64,000 nt of DNA from Paenibacillus_V sp046244365 (GTDB taxonomy: Bacteria; Bacillota; Bacilli; Paenibacillales; NBRC-103111): contig NZ_CP176395.1 in the NCBI RefSeq assembly GCF_046244365.1, positions 5,270,001 to 5,334,000 on the forward strand. Reading direction: 5' to 3'. Position numbers and translations under genes: made by a program. This document shows positions 27,447-37,527 of this stretch, one piece after another (within the stretch, counting starts at the first letter, position 1; every line of letters begins with the position of its first letter). Below the pieces are notes generated by a model. The model did no database searches. It was not told the origin of the DNA and saw only the letters and a program-made list of their open reading frames with translations.

Positions 27447-30400
27447 CTAGGCAGAAACAGCCGCTTCCGCTTCTTCAAGCCTGACGGAAACGAGTTTGGA
27501 CACGCCGCCTTCCTGCATCGTCACCCCGTACAGCACATCGGCTTCCTCCATCGTGCCCTTGCGGTGGGTAACGACGATAAACTGCGTCACGCCCGAAAAC
27601 TCTCGCAAATATTCGGCAAACCGCGCGACGTTCGCCTCGTCGAGCGCAGCTTCGACTTCGTCGAGCACGCAGAACGGCACCGGCTTTACGCGCAGAATGG
27701 CAAACAGCAGCGCGATCGCCGTAAGCGCCCGCTCACCGCCGGACAGCAGCTGCAGGTTTTGCAGCTTTTTGCCGGGAGGTTGCGCCACGATCTCAATGCC
27801 CGTGTCCAGCGGGCTGAGCGGATCGGCAAGAATCAGATCGGCCCGGCCGCCGCCGAACAGCTTCGCGAAGACGATGACAAAATGAGAACGTATCGCATCG
27901 AACGTCGTTTTGAACCGTTTCGACATTTCTTCGTCCATTTCGCGAATAACTTGATACAAGGACGCTTTCGCTTCAAGCAGATCGTTCTTCTGCGTCGATA
28001 GAAACTCGTACCGTTCGCTGATCCGGGCAAACTCATCGATCGCGCCGAGATTGACCTCGCCAAGCGACGAAATTTCCCTTTTCAGATCGCGAACCTTATT
28101 TTGCGTCCCGAGCACGTCCTCCGGTATCGGAAAACGCTCCTTGGCTAGCTCGTAGCTAAGCTCGTACTCATCGGACAGCTTTTTCAGCAGATTGTCGAGC
28201 TCGACATCCAACCGGTTCACACGCACCTCGGTTTGATGAAGCTGCTCTTCGACCTGCTTCAGCTGCGTCCGCTGCTCGCGCGTTTCGTTTTCGGCCAGCT
28301 CCAGCTTGCGAATCCATTCCGCCCGCTCCGAACGTTTGAATTCGGTCTGCTCCGTGCACTGCTGCTTACGGATTTTGAGTTCATTGAGCAGTTCGATCTG
28401 ACGGATGCTCTCCCGCTCGTTTTCCATCGTATCTTCGTCCAGCTGAACCTGCATCCGCCGGTTGTGCGATAGCTCCTGCTTCAGCGTGGCGTAGTCCGAT
28501 TGAAACCGTTTCTCCTGCTCCGCAAGCGATTGCTTCTCCTGGGAGACGCCCGCTACCTTCACCTTCAAGTCGGTAAGCAGCGTTTGCAGCTCCTCCTTGG
28601 CGAATTCGCTCGCTTTCCGGGCCAGCTCCGCTTCGCGGATCGCCTGCTGCAGCTCCGTTTCCTTCGCTTGCAGGCGCACAAGCGCTTCGGATGCCGCATT
28701 CTTCTTGGAGCCGTAGTCGGCAACCTCCTGCTGCAGCGAACCTCGGTCCTCGCCGACAAGCTCCAGCTGGGCTTCGATATTTTTGTACTCGTTCTCGAGC
28801 GGATTCAGCTCGGCTGCATATTGCTGCTCCTCGACCCGTTTCTGCTCGCCGTCGACGCGCAGCTGCTCCAGCTGGCCATTTTTCTCGGCAATATCGGCCT
28901 TGAGCTGACCGAGCTTAATCCTTAGGTCGGCCAGCTGCCCTTCGGAGGTCCGAACGTCCAAATCCATTTCTTCGATCTGGCGCTGGCGTCCGAGCAGGCT
29001 CGTCGTTTTCTTGTGCTGGCTGCCGCCGGACATCGATCCGCCCGGGTTGACGACATCGCCTTCCAACGTAACGACGCGGTACCGGTACTGGCATTTCGCC
29101 GCGATGCGGTTGGCGTCCTCCAGCGTTTTGGCGATAATGACGTTGCCGAGAAGGCTTCCGACGATCTGCCGGTATTGCGAATCGAACCTGACCAGATCGA
29201 CGGCGATCCCGACGAAGCCGCTTGCTCCCTCGAACCCTCGCACTTCGGAGTCGGAGATCGAGCGCCCGCGAATGACGTCAAGCGGCAAAAATGTCGCCCG
29301 TCCAAGCTGGCGTCTTTTGAGAAACGCGATCGCTTCGCGTCCGTTCGCCTCGTTGTCGACGACGATATGCTGCAGCGCGCCTCCGAGCGCCGTCTCCACG
29401 GCTATTTCCACCTCAGCCGGCACTTTTACAAGCTCCGCAACCGCGCCGTGAATGCCGCGCAGCCCGTCGGGCCGCTGTTTCGCCTTCAGTACTTCCTTGA
29501 CACCCTGCATAAAGCCGTCGTAGTCGTTCTGCATCTCGCGCATCGTGTCGCGGCGCGAAACAAGCGCATCAATCTTTTGCTCCCAGCGCCGAACCATCCC
29601 TTGCAGGTCTTCGAGCTGCCCCTGCAGCGACTTCAACTGCTGGCTAATGGCTATGTAAGCGTCGCGGATACGGGCTATTTCCGCCGTGGCGCTCTCCCGC
29701 AGCCCGGTAAGCTCCGCCCGGCGCTTCGTGATGCGATCCTTCTGCTCCGTCCATTTGGATCTTTCCTCATCGAGCCGGTCCGAACGCCTGCCGACGGTTT
29801 CAATCTGCTGATCCGCATGCCGGATTTCGTTCCGGCTCTGCGCCATCTCGCTGACCGTGTCGAGCAGCTCGGCTTTCAGCCGCTCCTCGGCTTCGCTGCT
29901 AATGCCGCCGCTGACCCCAAGCAGACGCTCTTCCTCCGCGCGAAGCTGTGAGGCATATCCGTCCAGTAGTGCGCTGACTTCGGCCATTTTGGCTTGGCAT
30001 GCCGCCAGCTCCGCCTGACGTTCGCCTCCCCGCTGCTCTTGCGATGCGATCATTTGCTCGAGCTGCGAACGGTTGGCCGCCAGGTGGCGTTTCCTTTCCT
30101 TGAGAACCTCGCCTTGCCCTTCGCATTTTTCGAATTCTTCGCTGATCACCAGCAGCGTTTCGTTCAACTTCTCGAGCTCGCTGTCAAGCCGGCGCGTCTC
30201 CCAGCGATGCTTCTCCAGCTGCGCGTCATGCTTGCCGACAACCGTAGATAGCTCCAGTTGCTCGGCCCGCAGCTTAGTGAGCCGGTCGTTGGTCTCCGCC
30301 CAAGTCTTGTGCACCTGTTCGATTTGAACGACATACATGGCGATTTCGAGGCTTTTGAGTTCTTCCTTGAGCGCCTTGAAGCGATGCGCCTTCTCCGCCT

Positions 30401-31022
30401 GTTTCGACAGCGGAGCGATCTGATCCTCAAGCTCGGAAACAAGATCGTGAATGCGAAGCAAATTCCCTTCGGTTTCCGCCATTTTTTTCTCGGCTTCGCG
30501 TTTGCGCGACTTGTATTTGACGATGCCCGAGGCTTCCTCAAAGATGCCGCGGCGATCCTCCGACTTCGTGCTCAATATTTCTTCGATACGGCCTTGTCCG
30601 ATAATCGAATACGCTTCCTTGCCGATCCCCGTATCCATAAACAGCTCGGTTATATCCCTCAGCCGGCATGGCTGTTTGTTAATAAAATATTCGCTGTCTC
30701 CGCTCCGGTGCACGCGCCTCGTTACGGTCACTTCGCTGAAATCGAGCGGCAGCGCATGGTCCCCGTTGTCCAGCGTTAAAGACACCTCGCCGAAGTTGAC
30801 CGCCTTGCGGGCGTCGCTTCCGGCGAAAATAACGTCTTCCATTTTACCGCCGCGCAAAGAACGGGCGCTCTGCTCCCCGAGAACCCAGCGGATGCCGTCG
30901 GAAATGTTGCTCTTTCCGCTGCCGTTCGGACCGACAACCGCCGTGATGCCTTGCACGAATTCCAATTCGGTTCTATCTGCGAACGATTTGAAGCCCGAAA
31001 GCTCAATCCGTCTTAAAAACAA
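27447..31022 (-). CDS. smc: Chromosome condensation protein SMC
   Basis: SMC, with ScpA and ScpB, compacts and segregates the chromosome. About 1191 residues: an N-terminal head with GPNGSGKSN near 35, two long coiled coils, a hinge near 510-670 (RPDGLRGIHGAVAELVKVP; GGALQHIVVDNEANGREAI), and a C-terminal head with LLSGGERALTAIALLFAI and Walker B FCVLDEVEAALDEAN. TTG at 31022 with AGGTGAG upstream gives the family start MFLRRIELSGFKSFADRTEL; a GTG at 31031 is the alternative. Confidence 0.97.
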   Translation of the reverse strand: MFLRRIELSGFKSFADRTELEFVQGITAVVGPNGSGKSNISDGIRWVLGEQSARSLRGGKMEDVIFAGSDARKAVNFGEVSLTLDNGDHALPLDFSEVTVTRRVHRSGDSEYFINKQPCRLRDITELFMDTGIGKEAYSIIGQGRIEEILSTKSEDRRGIFEEASGIVKYKSRKREAEKKMAETEGNLLRIHDLVSELEDQIAPLSKQAEKAHRFKALKEELKSLEIAMYVVQIEQVHKTWAETNDRLTKLRAEQLELSTVVGKHDAQLEKHRWETRRLDSELEKLNETLLVISEEFEKCEGQGEVLKERKRHLAANRSQLEQMIASQEQRGGERQAELAACQAKMAEVSALLDGYASQLRAEEERLLGVSGGISSEAEERLKAELLDTVSEMAQSRNEIRHADQQIETVGRRSDRLDEERSKWTEQKDRITKRRAELTGLRESATAEIARIRDAYIAISQQLKSLQGQLEDLQGMVRRWEQKIDALVSRRDTMREMQNDYDGFMQGVKEVLKAKQRPDGLRGIHGAVAELVKVPAEVEIAVETALGGALQHIVVDNEANGREAIAFLKRRQLGRATFLPLDVIRGRSISDSEVRGFEGASGFVGIAVDLVRFDSQYRQIVGSLLGNVIIAKTLEDANRIAAKCQYRYRVVTLEGDVVNPGGSMSGGSQHKKTTSLLGRQRQIEEMDLDVRTSEGQLADLRIKLGQLKADIAEKNGQLEQLRVDGEQKRVEEQQYAAELNPLENEYKNIEAQLELVGEDRGSLQQEVADYGSKKNAASEALVRLQAKETELQQAIREAELARKASEFAKEELQTLLTDLKVKVAGVSQEKQSLAEQEKRFQSDYATLKQELSHNRRMQVQLDEDTMENERESIRQIELLNELKIRKQQCTEQTEFKRSERAEWIRKLELAENETREQRTQLKQVEEQLHQTEVRVNRLDVELDNLLKKLSDEYELSYELAKERFPIPEDVLGTQNKVRDLKREISSLGEVNLGAIDEFARISERYEFLSTQKNDLLEAKASLYQVIREMDEEMSKRFKTTFDAIRSHFVIVFAKLFGGGRADLILADPLSPLDTGIEIVAQPPGKKLQNLQLLSGGERALTAIALLFAILRVKPVPFCVLDEVEAALDEANVARFAEYLREFSGVTQFIVVTHRKGTMEEADVLYGVTMQEGGVSKLVSVRLEEAEAAVSA

Positions 31023-31249
31023 TCCACTCACCTGTCTTTATCAAAATACATGAAATTCGTGTTTATAAAGCCCAATTCAACGCTATTGTACCATATTCGC
31101 GCAAAATATGCTTTCTTTCCTATCCTGGCGTGCATTCGCGTTAGATGCTCGCTCCCCTTGCACGCTTCCTAAAGATCATTTCGAGCAAGCACAACTCTCC
31201 AGTCTCCCAACTGCAAAGCCCGCTGCCGGGAATTAACCCGAGACAGCAA

Positions 31250-31281
31250 AGAGCAGAACAACCTAACGGTCGTTCTGCTCT
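31250..31281 (-). terminator. Rho-independent terminator after rnc
   Basis: AGAGCAGAAC pairs perfectly with GTTCTGCTCT, followed by TT on the minus strand, 20 bp past the rnc stop. It separates the fap operon from smc. Confidence 0.8.
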
Positions 31282-31303
31282 TTCGGCTGGCAAATCCTTC
31301 TCG

Positions 31304-31999
31304 TTACTTCACGGTTACATTCAGCTTCTCGAGGGCCATTGCGGCGGCATGCTGCTCCGCTTCCTTCTTGGACCTGCCCATACCTTGACCTAGCAGCGTT
31401 TGATCCATGTACACTTCCGCAACGAAAAGCTTCTCGTGCGCGGGACCGCGTTCGTCGACTATCCGGTACTCGGGAGCGCCAAGCAGATTCTGCTGCGTAT
31501 ACTCCTGAAGCTGCGTTTTATAATCGACCACCTGCGGCTTGCCGTCGCCGGTAATCTTCGGAAACATGTGCTTGTACAGAAACGATTTGACCGCGTCGAG
31601 CCCTTGATCGAGATAAAGCGCGCCTACGAATGATTCGAACACGTCGGCCAGCAGCGCCGGCCGGGTTCTTCCGCCCGTAAGTTCCTCTCCCCGCCCAAGC
31701 AGCACGAAGCTTCCGAAATCAAGCTGCTCCGCAAACGTGACGAGCGAAGGCTCGCACACGATCGATGCGCGCAGCTTGGTCATTTCGCCTTCGGAACGAC
31801 CCGGGAACGTATGGAAAAAATAATCCGATACCGAAAGCTCCAACACCGCGTCGCCTAGAAACTCCAGACGCTCGTTGTCGCTCATCGATGTCCGGTTCTC
31901 ATTCACGAAGGAGGAATGCGTAAACGCCTGCCGCAAAAGCTGCTCATTCCGGAACCGGATGCCGAGCTTTGCCTGCAGTTCCTTCAAATCTTTATTCAT
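31304..31999 (-). CDS. rnc: Ribonuclease III
   Basis: RNase III cuts double-stranded RNA in rRNA, mRNA and scRNA maturation. The 231 residues have the nuclease signature NERLEFLGDAVLELSVSDYF and a C-terminal dsRNA-binding domain (DYKTQLQEYTQQNLLGAPEY to the end). The ATG at 31999 has GAGG at a suitable distance; the upstream GTG does not. It overlaps the region of the fabF stop, so it is in the fap operon. Confidence 0.97.
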   Translation of the reverse strand: MNKDLKELQAKLGIRFRNEQLLRQAFTHSSFVNENRTSMSDNERLEFLGDAVLELSVSDYFFHTFPGRSEGEMTKLRASIVCEPSLVTFAEQLDFGSFVLLGRGEELTGGRTRPALLADVFESFVGALYLDQGLDAVKSFLYKHMFPKITGDGKPQVVDYKTQLQEYTQQNLLGAPEYRIVDERGPAHEKLFVAEVYMDQTLLGQGMGRSKKEAEQHAAAMALEKLNVTVK

Positions 32000-32004
32000 C
32001 GGTG

Positions 32005-33246
32005 TCACGCCTCGAATTTCTTCAATACGATTGTCGCATTGTGGCCGCCGAATCCGAACGAATTGGACATGGCCACCTTCACGTCGGCTTTACGCGGCGT
32101 ATTCGGAACATAATCGAGATCGCATTCCGGATCCTGGTTGTCCAAATTAACGGTCGGCGGAATAATGCCGTTCGTAATCGTCAAGCCGCAAATAACCGCT
32201 TCTACGCCGCCGGCCGCGCCGAGCAAATGGCCGGTCATCGATTTGGTTGAGCTGACCGCCACTTTATAAGCGTGGTCGCCCAGCGCCATTTTGATCGCCT
32301 TCGTTTCGGATCTGTCTCCGACCGGCGTCGACGTGCCGTGCGCGTTGATATAATCGATCTCCTCGGCGGCGATTCCCGCGTCTTTAATCGCTTTGATCAT
32401 GCAGCGCTTGGCGCCTTCCGGATCCGGATCGGTCATATGGTGAGCGTCTCCGCTCATGCCGTAGCCGATCACCTCGGCATAAATGCGCGCGCCGCGCTTC
32501 TGCGCGTGCTCAAGCGACTCCAGAATGAGGATGCCGGAGCCTTCGCCCATAACGAAGCCGTCACGGTCGGTATCGAAAGGCCGGCTCGCTTTCTCCGGTT
32601 CCTCGTTACGTGTCGACATCGCTCGCAGCGCACAGAAGCCGGCCATGCCCGTAGGGCTGATCGTCGCTTCCGCGCCGCCGCAAATCATGACGTCGGCATC
32701 GCCGCGTTGAATCATTTTATACGAATCTCCGATGGAGTGCGTTCCCGTTGCGCATGCGGTAACCGCCGTGCTGTTTGGCCCTTTTGCTCCGGTGATCATC
32801 GAGATTTGGCCGGAAGCCATATTCGCGATCATCATCGGAATAAAAAACGGACTGACACGTTTCGGTCCCTTTTCAAGCAATATTTTATGCTGCTCTTCCC
32901 AAGTCGACAGCCCGCCGATGCCGGAGCCGACATATACGCCGACGCGTTCCGGATCCGTATCTTCGTTTACGTTCAGGTTCGCGTCCTTCAGCGCCGACAT
33001 ACTGGCGACAACCGCAAACTGTACGAATCGGTCCATGCGGCGCGCTTCTTTCTTGTCGATGCCGAAGTCTTCCGGGTTAAAATCCTTGATGGAGGACGCA
33101 ATTCGCGTTGGATACTCGCTGACGTCAAAACTTTCAACGAGCGACACGCCCGACTTGCCTTCCATCAAACTGCCCCAGAACGTTTCAAGATCGTGACCTA
33201 TGGCGGTCATGACGCCCATTCCCGTTACTACAACCCGCTGTGCCAT
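32005..33246 (-). CDS. fabF: 3-oxoacyl-ACP synthase II (FabF)
   Basis: FabF elongates acyl-ACP by condensation with malonyl-ACP. The 413 residues contain the thiolase-fold active site Cys165 (TAVTACATGTH), His303 (NAHGTSTPVGD) and His340 (SMTGHLLGAAGG). The start at 33246 has AGGTGAAA before it; an upstream in-frame extension is rejected. It lies downstream of acpP. Confidence 0.97.
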   Translation of the reverse strand: MAQRVVVTGMGVMTAIGHDLETFWGSLMEGKSGVSLVESFDVSEYPTRIASSIKDFNPEDFGIDKKEARRMDRFVQFAVVASMSALKDANLNVNEDTDPERVGVYVGSGIGGLSTWEEQHKILLEKGPKRVSPFFIPMMIANMASGQISMITGAKGPNSTAVTACATGTHSIGDSYKMIQRGDADVMICGGAEATISPTGMAGFCALRAMSTRNEEPEKASRPFDTDRDGFVMGEGSGILILESLEHAQKRGARIYAEVIGYGMSGDAHHMTDPDPEGAKRCMIKAIKDAGIAAEEIDYINAHGTSTPVGDRSETKAIKMALGDHAYKVAVSSTKSMTGHLLGAAGGVEAVICGLTITNGIIPPTVNLDNQDPECDLDYVPNTPRKADVKVAMSNSFGFGGHNATIVLKKFEA

Positions 33247-33401
33247 TCGTTTCACCTCTATACTAAAAGCGTATTTACGCAAGATTAGACGCCGATGTAG
33301 CCGCTTTCGCAGCTTGAGCCACCGTCGTCTTGAGCTTTCACTTTCCGTCAGTTCAGCTAAAAGAGGAGAAGTCCCGTTGTCTAACGGGACTTGCACTTCG
33401 T

Positions 33402-33635
33402 TTACGTATGAGATTTTATGTATTCAACAACTTCTCCCACAGTCGTAATCTTTTCTGCATCCTCATCGGAAATTTCCATATCGAATTCGTCTTCGAGTTC
33501 CATGACCAATTCGACAACATCCAAAGAATCAGCACCCAAATCTTCTTTGAACGATGCTTCGAGGGTCACTTTCGACTCATCAGCCCCGAGACGATCAACG
33601 ACAATTCGTGTTACGCGATTCAAAACGTCGGACAT
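33402..33635 (-). CDS. acpP: Acyl carrier protein
   Basis: ACP carries growing acyl chains on a 4'-phosphopantetheine arm. The 77 residues are acidic and include the attachment site Ser37 in GADSLDVVELVMELE. GGAGGTGAG before the ATG at 33635 decides the start. It lies between fabG and fabF. Confidence 0.98.
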   Translation of the reverse strand: MSDVLNRVTRIVVDRLGADESKVTLEASFKEDLGADSLDVVELVMELEDEFDMEISDEDAEKITTVGEVVEYIKSHT

Positions 33636-33695
33636 CCGGCTCACCTCCTCTACCGTATTATACGAGAATCATTACAAAAATGCCATAGCCAACCT

Positions 33696-34445
33696 TTACC
33701 CGCCCATGTACATGCCGCCATCGATATGAATCGTCTGTCCGGTCATGTAAGAAGCGTCGTCGGAAGCGAGGTAGACAACCGCTTTCGCGATATCGTCCGG
33801 CTCGCCTAGACGGGCAAGCGGGATTTGAGCGAGAAGCTGCGCCTTCATGTCGTCCGACAGCTTGTCGGTCATATCGGTCGTAATGAAGCCGGGAGCGACT
33901 GCGTTAACGGTAATCCCGCGCGACGCAAGCTCCTTTGCCGCTGACTTCGTAAGCCCGATAACGCCCGCCTTGGCAGCGACGTAATTGGCTTGTCCGGCAT
34001 TGCCAAGCGCTCCTACGACGGACGAGATGTTGATAATCCTGCCCGAGCGCTGCTTCATCATGGGACGGGTCACCGCTTTGAGACAGTTAAATACGCCCTT
34101 CAGGTTCGTATGGATGACCTGATCGAACTCTTCTTCCTTCATGCGCATGATTAAATTATCCCTCGTAATGCCCGCGTTATTCACAAGAATATCGACACGG
34201 CCGTATGCCTCAAGCGTCTGCTTGACCAATTCTTCGGCCGCAGCCGACGATCCGACGTCACCCTGCACCTTCATGGCTCTCCGGCCAAGGGCTTCGATCT
34301 GCGCGACGACATCTGCCGCCGCTTGTTCGCTGCCTGCATAATTCACGACTACGTCCGCGCCCGCTTCCGCGAGCCGCAGCGCAATCGCCCGGCCAATGCC
34401 GCGCGATGCGCCCGTTACGAGCGCTACTTTACCCGCTAGCTGCAT
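33696..34445 (-). CDS. fabG: 3-oxoacyl-ACP reductase FabG
   Basis: FabG reduces beta-ketoacyl-ACP with NADPH. The 249 residues show the SDR cofactor motif TGASRGIG (11-18), NNAG (89-92) and the Ser141/142-Tyr155-Lys159 catalytic set (INISSVVG; YVAAK). GGAGGGA precedes the ATG. It is in the fap operon downstream of fabD. Confidence 0.97.
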   Translation of the reverse strand: MQLAGKVALVTGASRGIGRAIALRLAEAGADVVVNYAGSEQAAADVVAQIEALGRRAMKVQGDVGSSAAAEELVKQTLEAYGRVDILVNNAGITRDNLIMRMKEEEFDQVIHTNLKGVFNCLKAVTRPMMKQRSGRIINISSVVGALGNAGQANYVAAKAGVIGLTKSAAKELASRGITVNAVAPGFITTDMTDKLSDDMKAQLLAQIPLARLGEPDDIAKAVVYLASDDASYMTGQTIHIDGGMYMGG

Positions 34446-34517
34446 GAAAATCCCTCCAACAAGTAAAAGAATACCGATAACTGAAATGCCTGCGCCGCCA
34501 AGTAACCTTGCCGCCTT

Positions 34518-35462
34518 CTAGTTCGATGCCGAACTTGCGGAAACGAATTGCTCGATCGCTTCGATGCTGTTGATCGATACGACCTTAACGTTCTTGTCGA
34601 TTTTCTTGATCAGACCGGCCAGAACGGTACCGGATCCGATTTCGAAGAACGTATCGACGCCTTCCGCGATCAGCCAGTTGACGCTGTCTTCCCACAGCAC
34701 AGGCGAATACACTTGTTCCACGAGCAAGCCGCGAATTTGCGCCGGATCGGTTACCGGACGCGCATTCACGTTAGCCACGACAGGAACCTGCGCTACGCTC
34801 ACCTCTGCCTTGCCTAGCGCTTCGGCCAGCTTCTCCGAGGCCGGCTTCATCAAAGACGAGTGGAACGGTCCGCTTACTTCCAGCGGAATAACGCGTTTGG
34901 CGCCCGCTTCCTTGCCTCGCTCGACGACGGCCTGTACGCCTTCTTTGCTGCCGGAAATGACGATTTGTCCCGGACAGTTCATATTCGCCAGTTCGACGAC
35001 TCCCGTCGTTAGGCTAATCTCCTTGCAGAGCTGCGACAACGCATCGCGTTCTGCGCCGAGCGTCGCCGCCATAGCGCCTTGACCGTTCGGCACGGCCTGC
35101 TCCATAAACTCGCCCCGCGCCCTAACCGTGCGGACCGCATCTTCAAAGCCGAGCGCTCCGGCGACGACAAGCGCGCTGTATTCGCCCAGACTGTGACCTG
35201 CGACAAAGTCCGGCGAGACGCCGGAAGAACGAAACGCCTCGTAAAGCGCGACGCTTGCCGTCAGCAAAGCCGGCTGTGTGTTGTACGTTTTTTTCAGTTC
35301 CTCGTCCGGTCCGTCGAAAATAATGTCGGACAGTTTGAAGCCAAGTGCGGAATCGGCTTTCTCGAAAACCGATTTGGACGATTCGCACGTATCGTAAGCG
35401 TCGCGTCCCATGCCTACTGCTTGCGCTCCCTGACCGGGAAACACGAATGCGATTTTACCCAC
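34518..35462 (-). CDS. fabD: Malonyl-CoA:ACP transacylase FabD
   Basis: FabD moves malonyl from CoA to ACP. The 314 residues have the N-terminal FPGQGAQ box, the nucleophile Ser91 in AGHSLGEYSAL and the catalytic His in SGPFHSSLM near 200. GTG at 35462 follows GGAGGTAG. It lies between fabH and fabG. Confidence 0.97.
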   Translation of the reverse strand: MGKIAFVFPGQGAQAVGMGRDAYDTCESSKSVFEKADSALGFKLSDIIFDGPDEELKKTYNTQPALLTASVALYEAFRSSGVSPDFVAGHSLGEYSALVVAGALGFEDAVRTVRARGEFMEQAVPNGQGAMAATLGAERDALSQLCKEISLTTGVVELANMNCPGQIVISGSKEGVQAVVERGKEAGAKRVIPLEVSGPFHSSLMKPASEKLAEALGKAEVSVAQVPVVANVNARPVTDPAQIRGLLVEQVYSPVLWEDSVNWLIAEGVDTFFEIGSGTVLAGLIKKIDKNVKVVSINSIEAIEQFVSASSASN

Positions 35463-35540
35463 CGCTCACTACCTCCAGTGCGTTTTATTCAAGTATTGGA
35501 AAATTCAAAATAAAAATGATGGCAGATTGCTTGGCGGGTC

Positions 35541-36527
35541 TTACCACACCAGCACGGACGCTCCCCAAGTCAAGCCTCCGCCGAAGCCGACCATTACCAA
35601 GCAATCGCCTTCTTTGATCCGGCCTTCCTCGACCGCTTCAGCCAGCGCGATCGGAATCGAACCCGCCGAGACGTTGCCGTATTTATGCAGGTTGACCATG
35701 CACTTCTCCTCCGGCAAGCCAAGCCGGTCGAGAGCGGACTGAATAATGCGAATGTTCGCCTGATGCGGGACGAGCAAGTCGATGTCGGCCTTCGTCATCT
35801 CCGCTTTGCGGAGCGCTTCCTCCGCCGCATTTCCCATGATGCGCACCGCGAACTTGAACACTTCCGCGCCGGCCATATAAATAAAATGCTGCTTCTGTTC
35901 GACGCTGGCTGCGCTGGAAGGGCAGCGCGATCCGCCTCCTGCAACCTTCAGAAGCTCGCCGCCCGATCCGTCCGCGCCAAGCTCGAACGAACGGAAGCCG
36001 CGGCCCTCGGGAACCTCTCCGAGTACGACGGCGCCGGCACCGTCTCCAAACAATATGCACGTGTTGCGGTCCGTATAATCGGTAATTCTGGATAAGCATT
36101 CCGCCCCGATGACAAGCGCATACTTGTATGCTCCGGTAGCGATGAAATTAGCTGCATTGGCGAGTCCGTATATAAATCCGGAGCATGCAGCCGACAGATC
36201 GAATGCAGCTGCTTTCTTCGCGCCCAGCTTCGCCTGAACCAAGCAAGCCGTGGAAGGGAAGGACATATCCGGCGTCACCGTCGCCACAACGATCAAATCA
36301 AGCTGCTCCGCCGTGATCCCGGCATTGTTCAGCGCTTCTTGAGCAGCGGCAAAAGCAAGGTCGGAAGTCGCTTGCTCTTCGGAAGCGATACGCCGTTCGC
36401 GCATGCCTGTTCGCGAAACGATCCACTCGTCGTTCGTCTCGACCATTTTCTCCAAATCCTGGTTTGTCAGTACGCGCTCCGGCACGTATTTGCCTGTTCC
36501 GAGAATGCCCACCGGTATCAATTTCAT
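35541..36527 (-). CDS. fabH: 3-oxoacyl-ACP synthase III (FabH)
   Basis: FabH starts fatty acid synthesis by joining an acyl-CoA primer to malonyl-ACP; in branched-fatty-acid makers it prefers branched primers. The 328 residues show Cys115 (DLSAACSGF), His255 (VPHQANIR) and Asn285 (GNVSAGS). The start at 36527 lies 10 bases past the plsX stop; GAGGAAG stands some 12 bases before it. Upstream in-frame codons overlapping plsX are rejected. Confidence 0.96.
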   Translation of the reverse strand: MKLIPVGILGTGKYVPERVLTNQDLEKMVETNDEWIVSRTGMRERRIASEEQATSDLAFAAAQEALNNAGITAEQLDLIVVATVTPDMSFPSTACLVQAKLGAKKAAAFDLSAACSGFIYGLANAANFIATGAYKYALVIGAECLSRITDYTDRNTCILFGDGAGAVVLGEVPEGRGFRSFELGADGSGGELLKVAGGGSRCPSSAASVEQKQHFIYMAGAEVFKFAVRIMGNAAEEALRKAEMTKADIDLLVPHQANIRIIQSALDRLGLPEEKCMVNLHKYGNVSAGSIPIALAEAVEEGRIKEGDCLVMVGFGGGLTWGASVLVW

Positions 36528-36537
36528 TGTGCGCCAC

Positions 36538-37527
36538 TCACTTCCTCGTGTTAATTTCAGCTGCAATTGCTTGAACAAGACCGCTCTGCAGCGCGATTTT
36601 CGCTTGACGCACGGCGTTCTTCACAGCCAGGGCGTCCGATGAGCCATGACATTTAAGCACGAGGCCGGAAAGGCCGAGCATCGGCGCGCCGCCGTGTTCC
36701 TTATAGTCCAGCTTCTTCTTAAACTGCCGCAGGCCGGGCATCAGAACCGCAGCTGCAAGCTTAGTCACCCAAGTGCGGGTAAATTCCGTTTTTAGCGTGC
36801 TGAATACGGCGTCGGCCGTCCCTTCCATCGCTTTCAGCATGACATTGCCCGAGAAACCGTCGCACACGAGCACGTCGCAGCCTCCGCGCATGACCTGGCT
36901 CGCTTCGATATTGCCGACAAAATGAACGGGCGCTTGCTCCAACAAGCCGTAAGCCGTCTTCGTAAGCGTATTGCCCTTCATGGCTTCGGTTCCGATATTG
37001 AGCAGTCCTACTCTCGGCTTGGCGATCCCTTGCACTTTGCTGCGATATATGCTTCCCATGATCGCATACTGCAATAACTCCTCCGGAGACGCGTCCATGT
37101 TCGCCCCCAGGTCGAGCGCGAGTACGCCCGTTCCGTCCATGGTGGGCAGCATCGGCGCCAGCGCCGGTCTTTCGACGCCGTCCATCCGGCCAACCACGAG
37201 CAAGCCGGTAACCATCAGGGCGCCGGTATTGCCGCCCGATATCATCGCGTCGGCCTCGCCTTCTCGCACGAGCCTTCCGGCGACGACCATCGAAGCGTCT
37301 TTTTTGCGTCGAACCGCTTTGCCGGGCTCGTCATCCGCCGAAATCACGTCGCCCGCATGATGAATTCTGACATTATCAGGCTTCTCGTTGACCAGCGGCT
37401 CGATCCTCGCCGAATCGCCCACAAGAATCAATTCGACTTCGCGCCATTCCTTGGCGGCTTGTAAAGCCCCTGCAACGATTTCGTGGGGAGCGTGGTCGCC
37501 GCCCATCGCGTCAATCGCGATCCGCAT
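36538..37527 (-). CDS. plsX: Phosphate acyltransferase PlsX
   Basis: PlsX makes acyl-phosphate from acyl-ACP for phospholipid synthesis. The 329 residues begin MRIAIDAMGGDHAP, the family signature, and contain SGGNTGALMVTG and GNIEASQVMRGGCDVLVCDG. GGAGGAA before the ATG at 37527 decides the start, which overlaps the end of fapR by 17 bases. Confidence 0.97.
   Translation of the reverse strand: MRIAIDAMGGDHAPHEIVAGALQAAKEWREVELILVGDSARIEPLVNEKPDNVRIHHAGDVISADDEPGKAVRRKKDASMVVAGRLVREGEADAMISGGNTGALMVTGLLVVGRMDGVERPALAPMLPTMDGTGVLALDLGANMDASPEELLQYAIMGSIYRSKVQGIAKPRVGLLNIGTEAMKGNTLTKTAYGLLEQAPVHFVGNIEASQVMRGGCDVLVCDGFSGNVMLKAMEGTADAVFSTLKTEFTRTWVTKLAAAVLMPGLRQFKKKLDYKEHGGAPMLGLSGLVLKCHGSSDALAVKNAVRQAKIALQSGLVQAIAAEINTRK

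Noticed and set aside
29013..29951. 312-codon plus-strand frame opposite smc
   Set aside because: Shadow of the SMC hinge and coiled coil; no family features.
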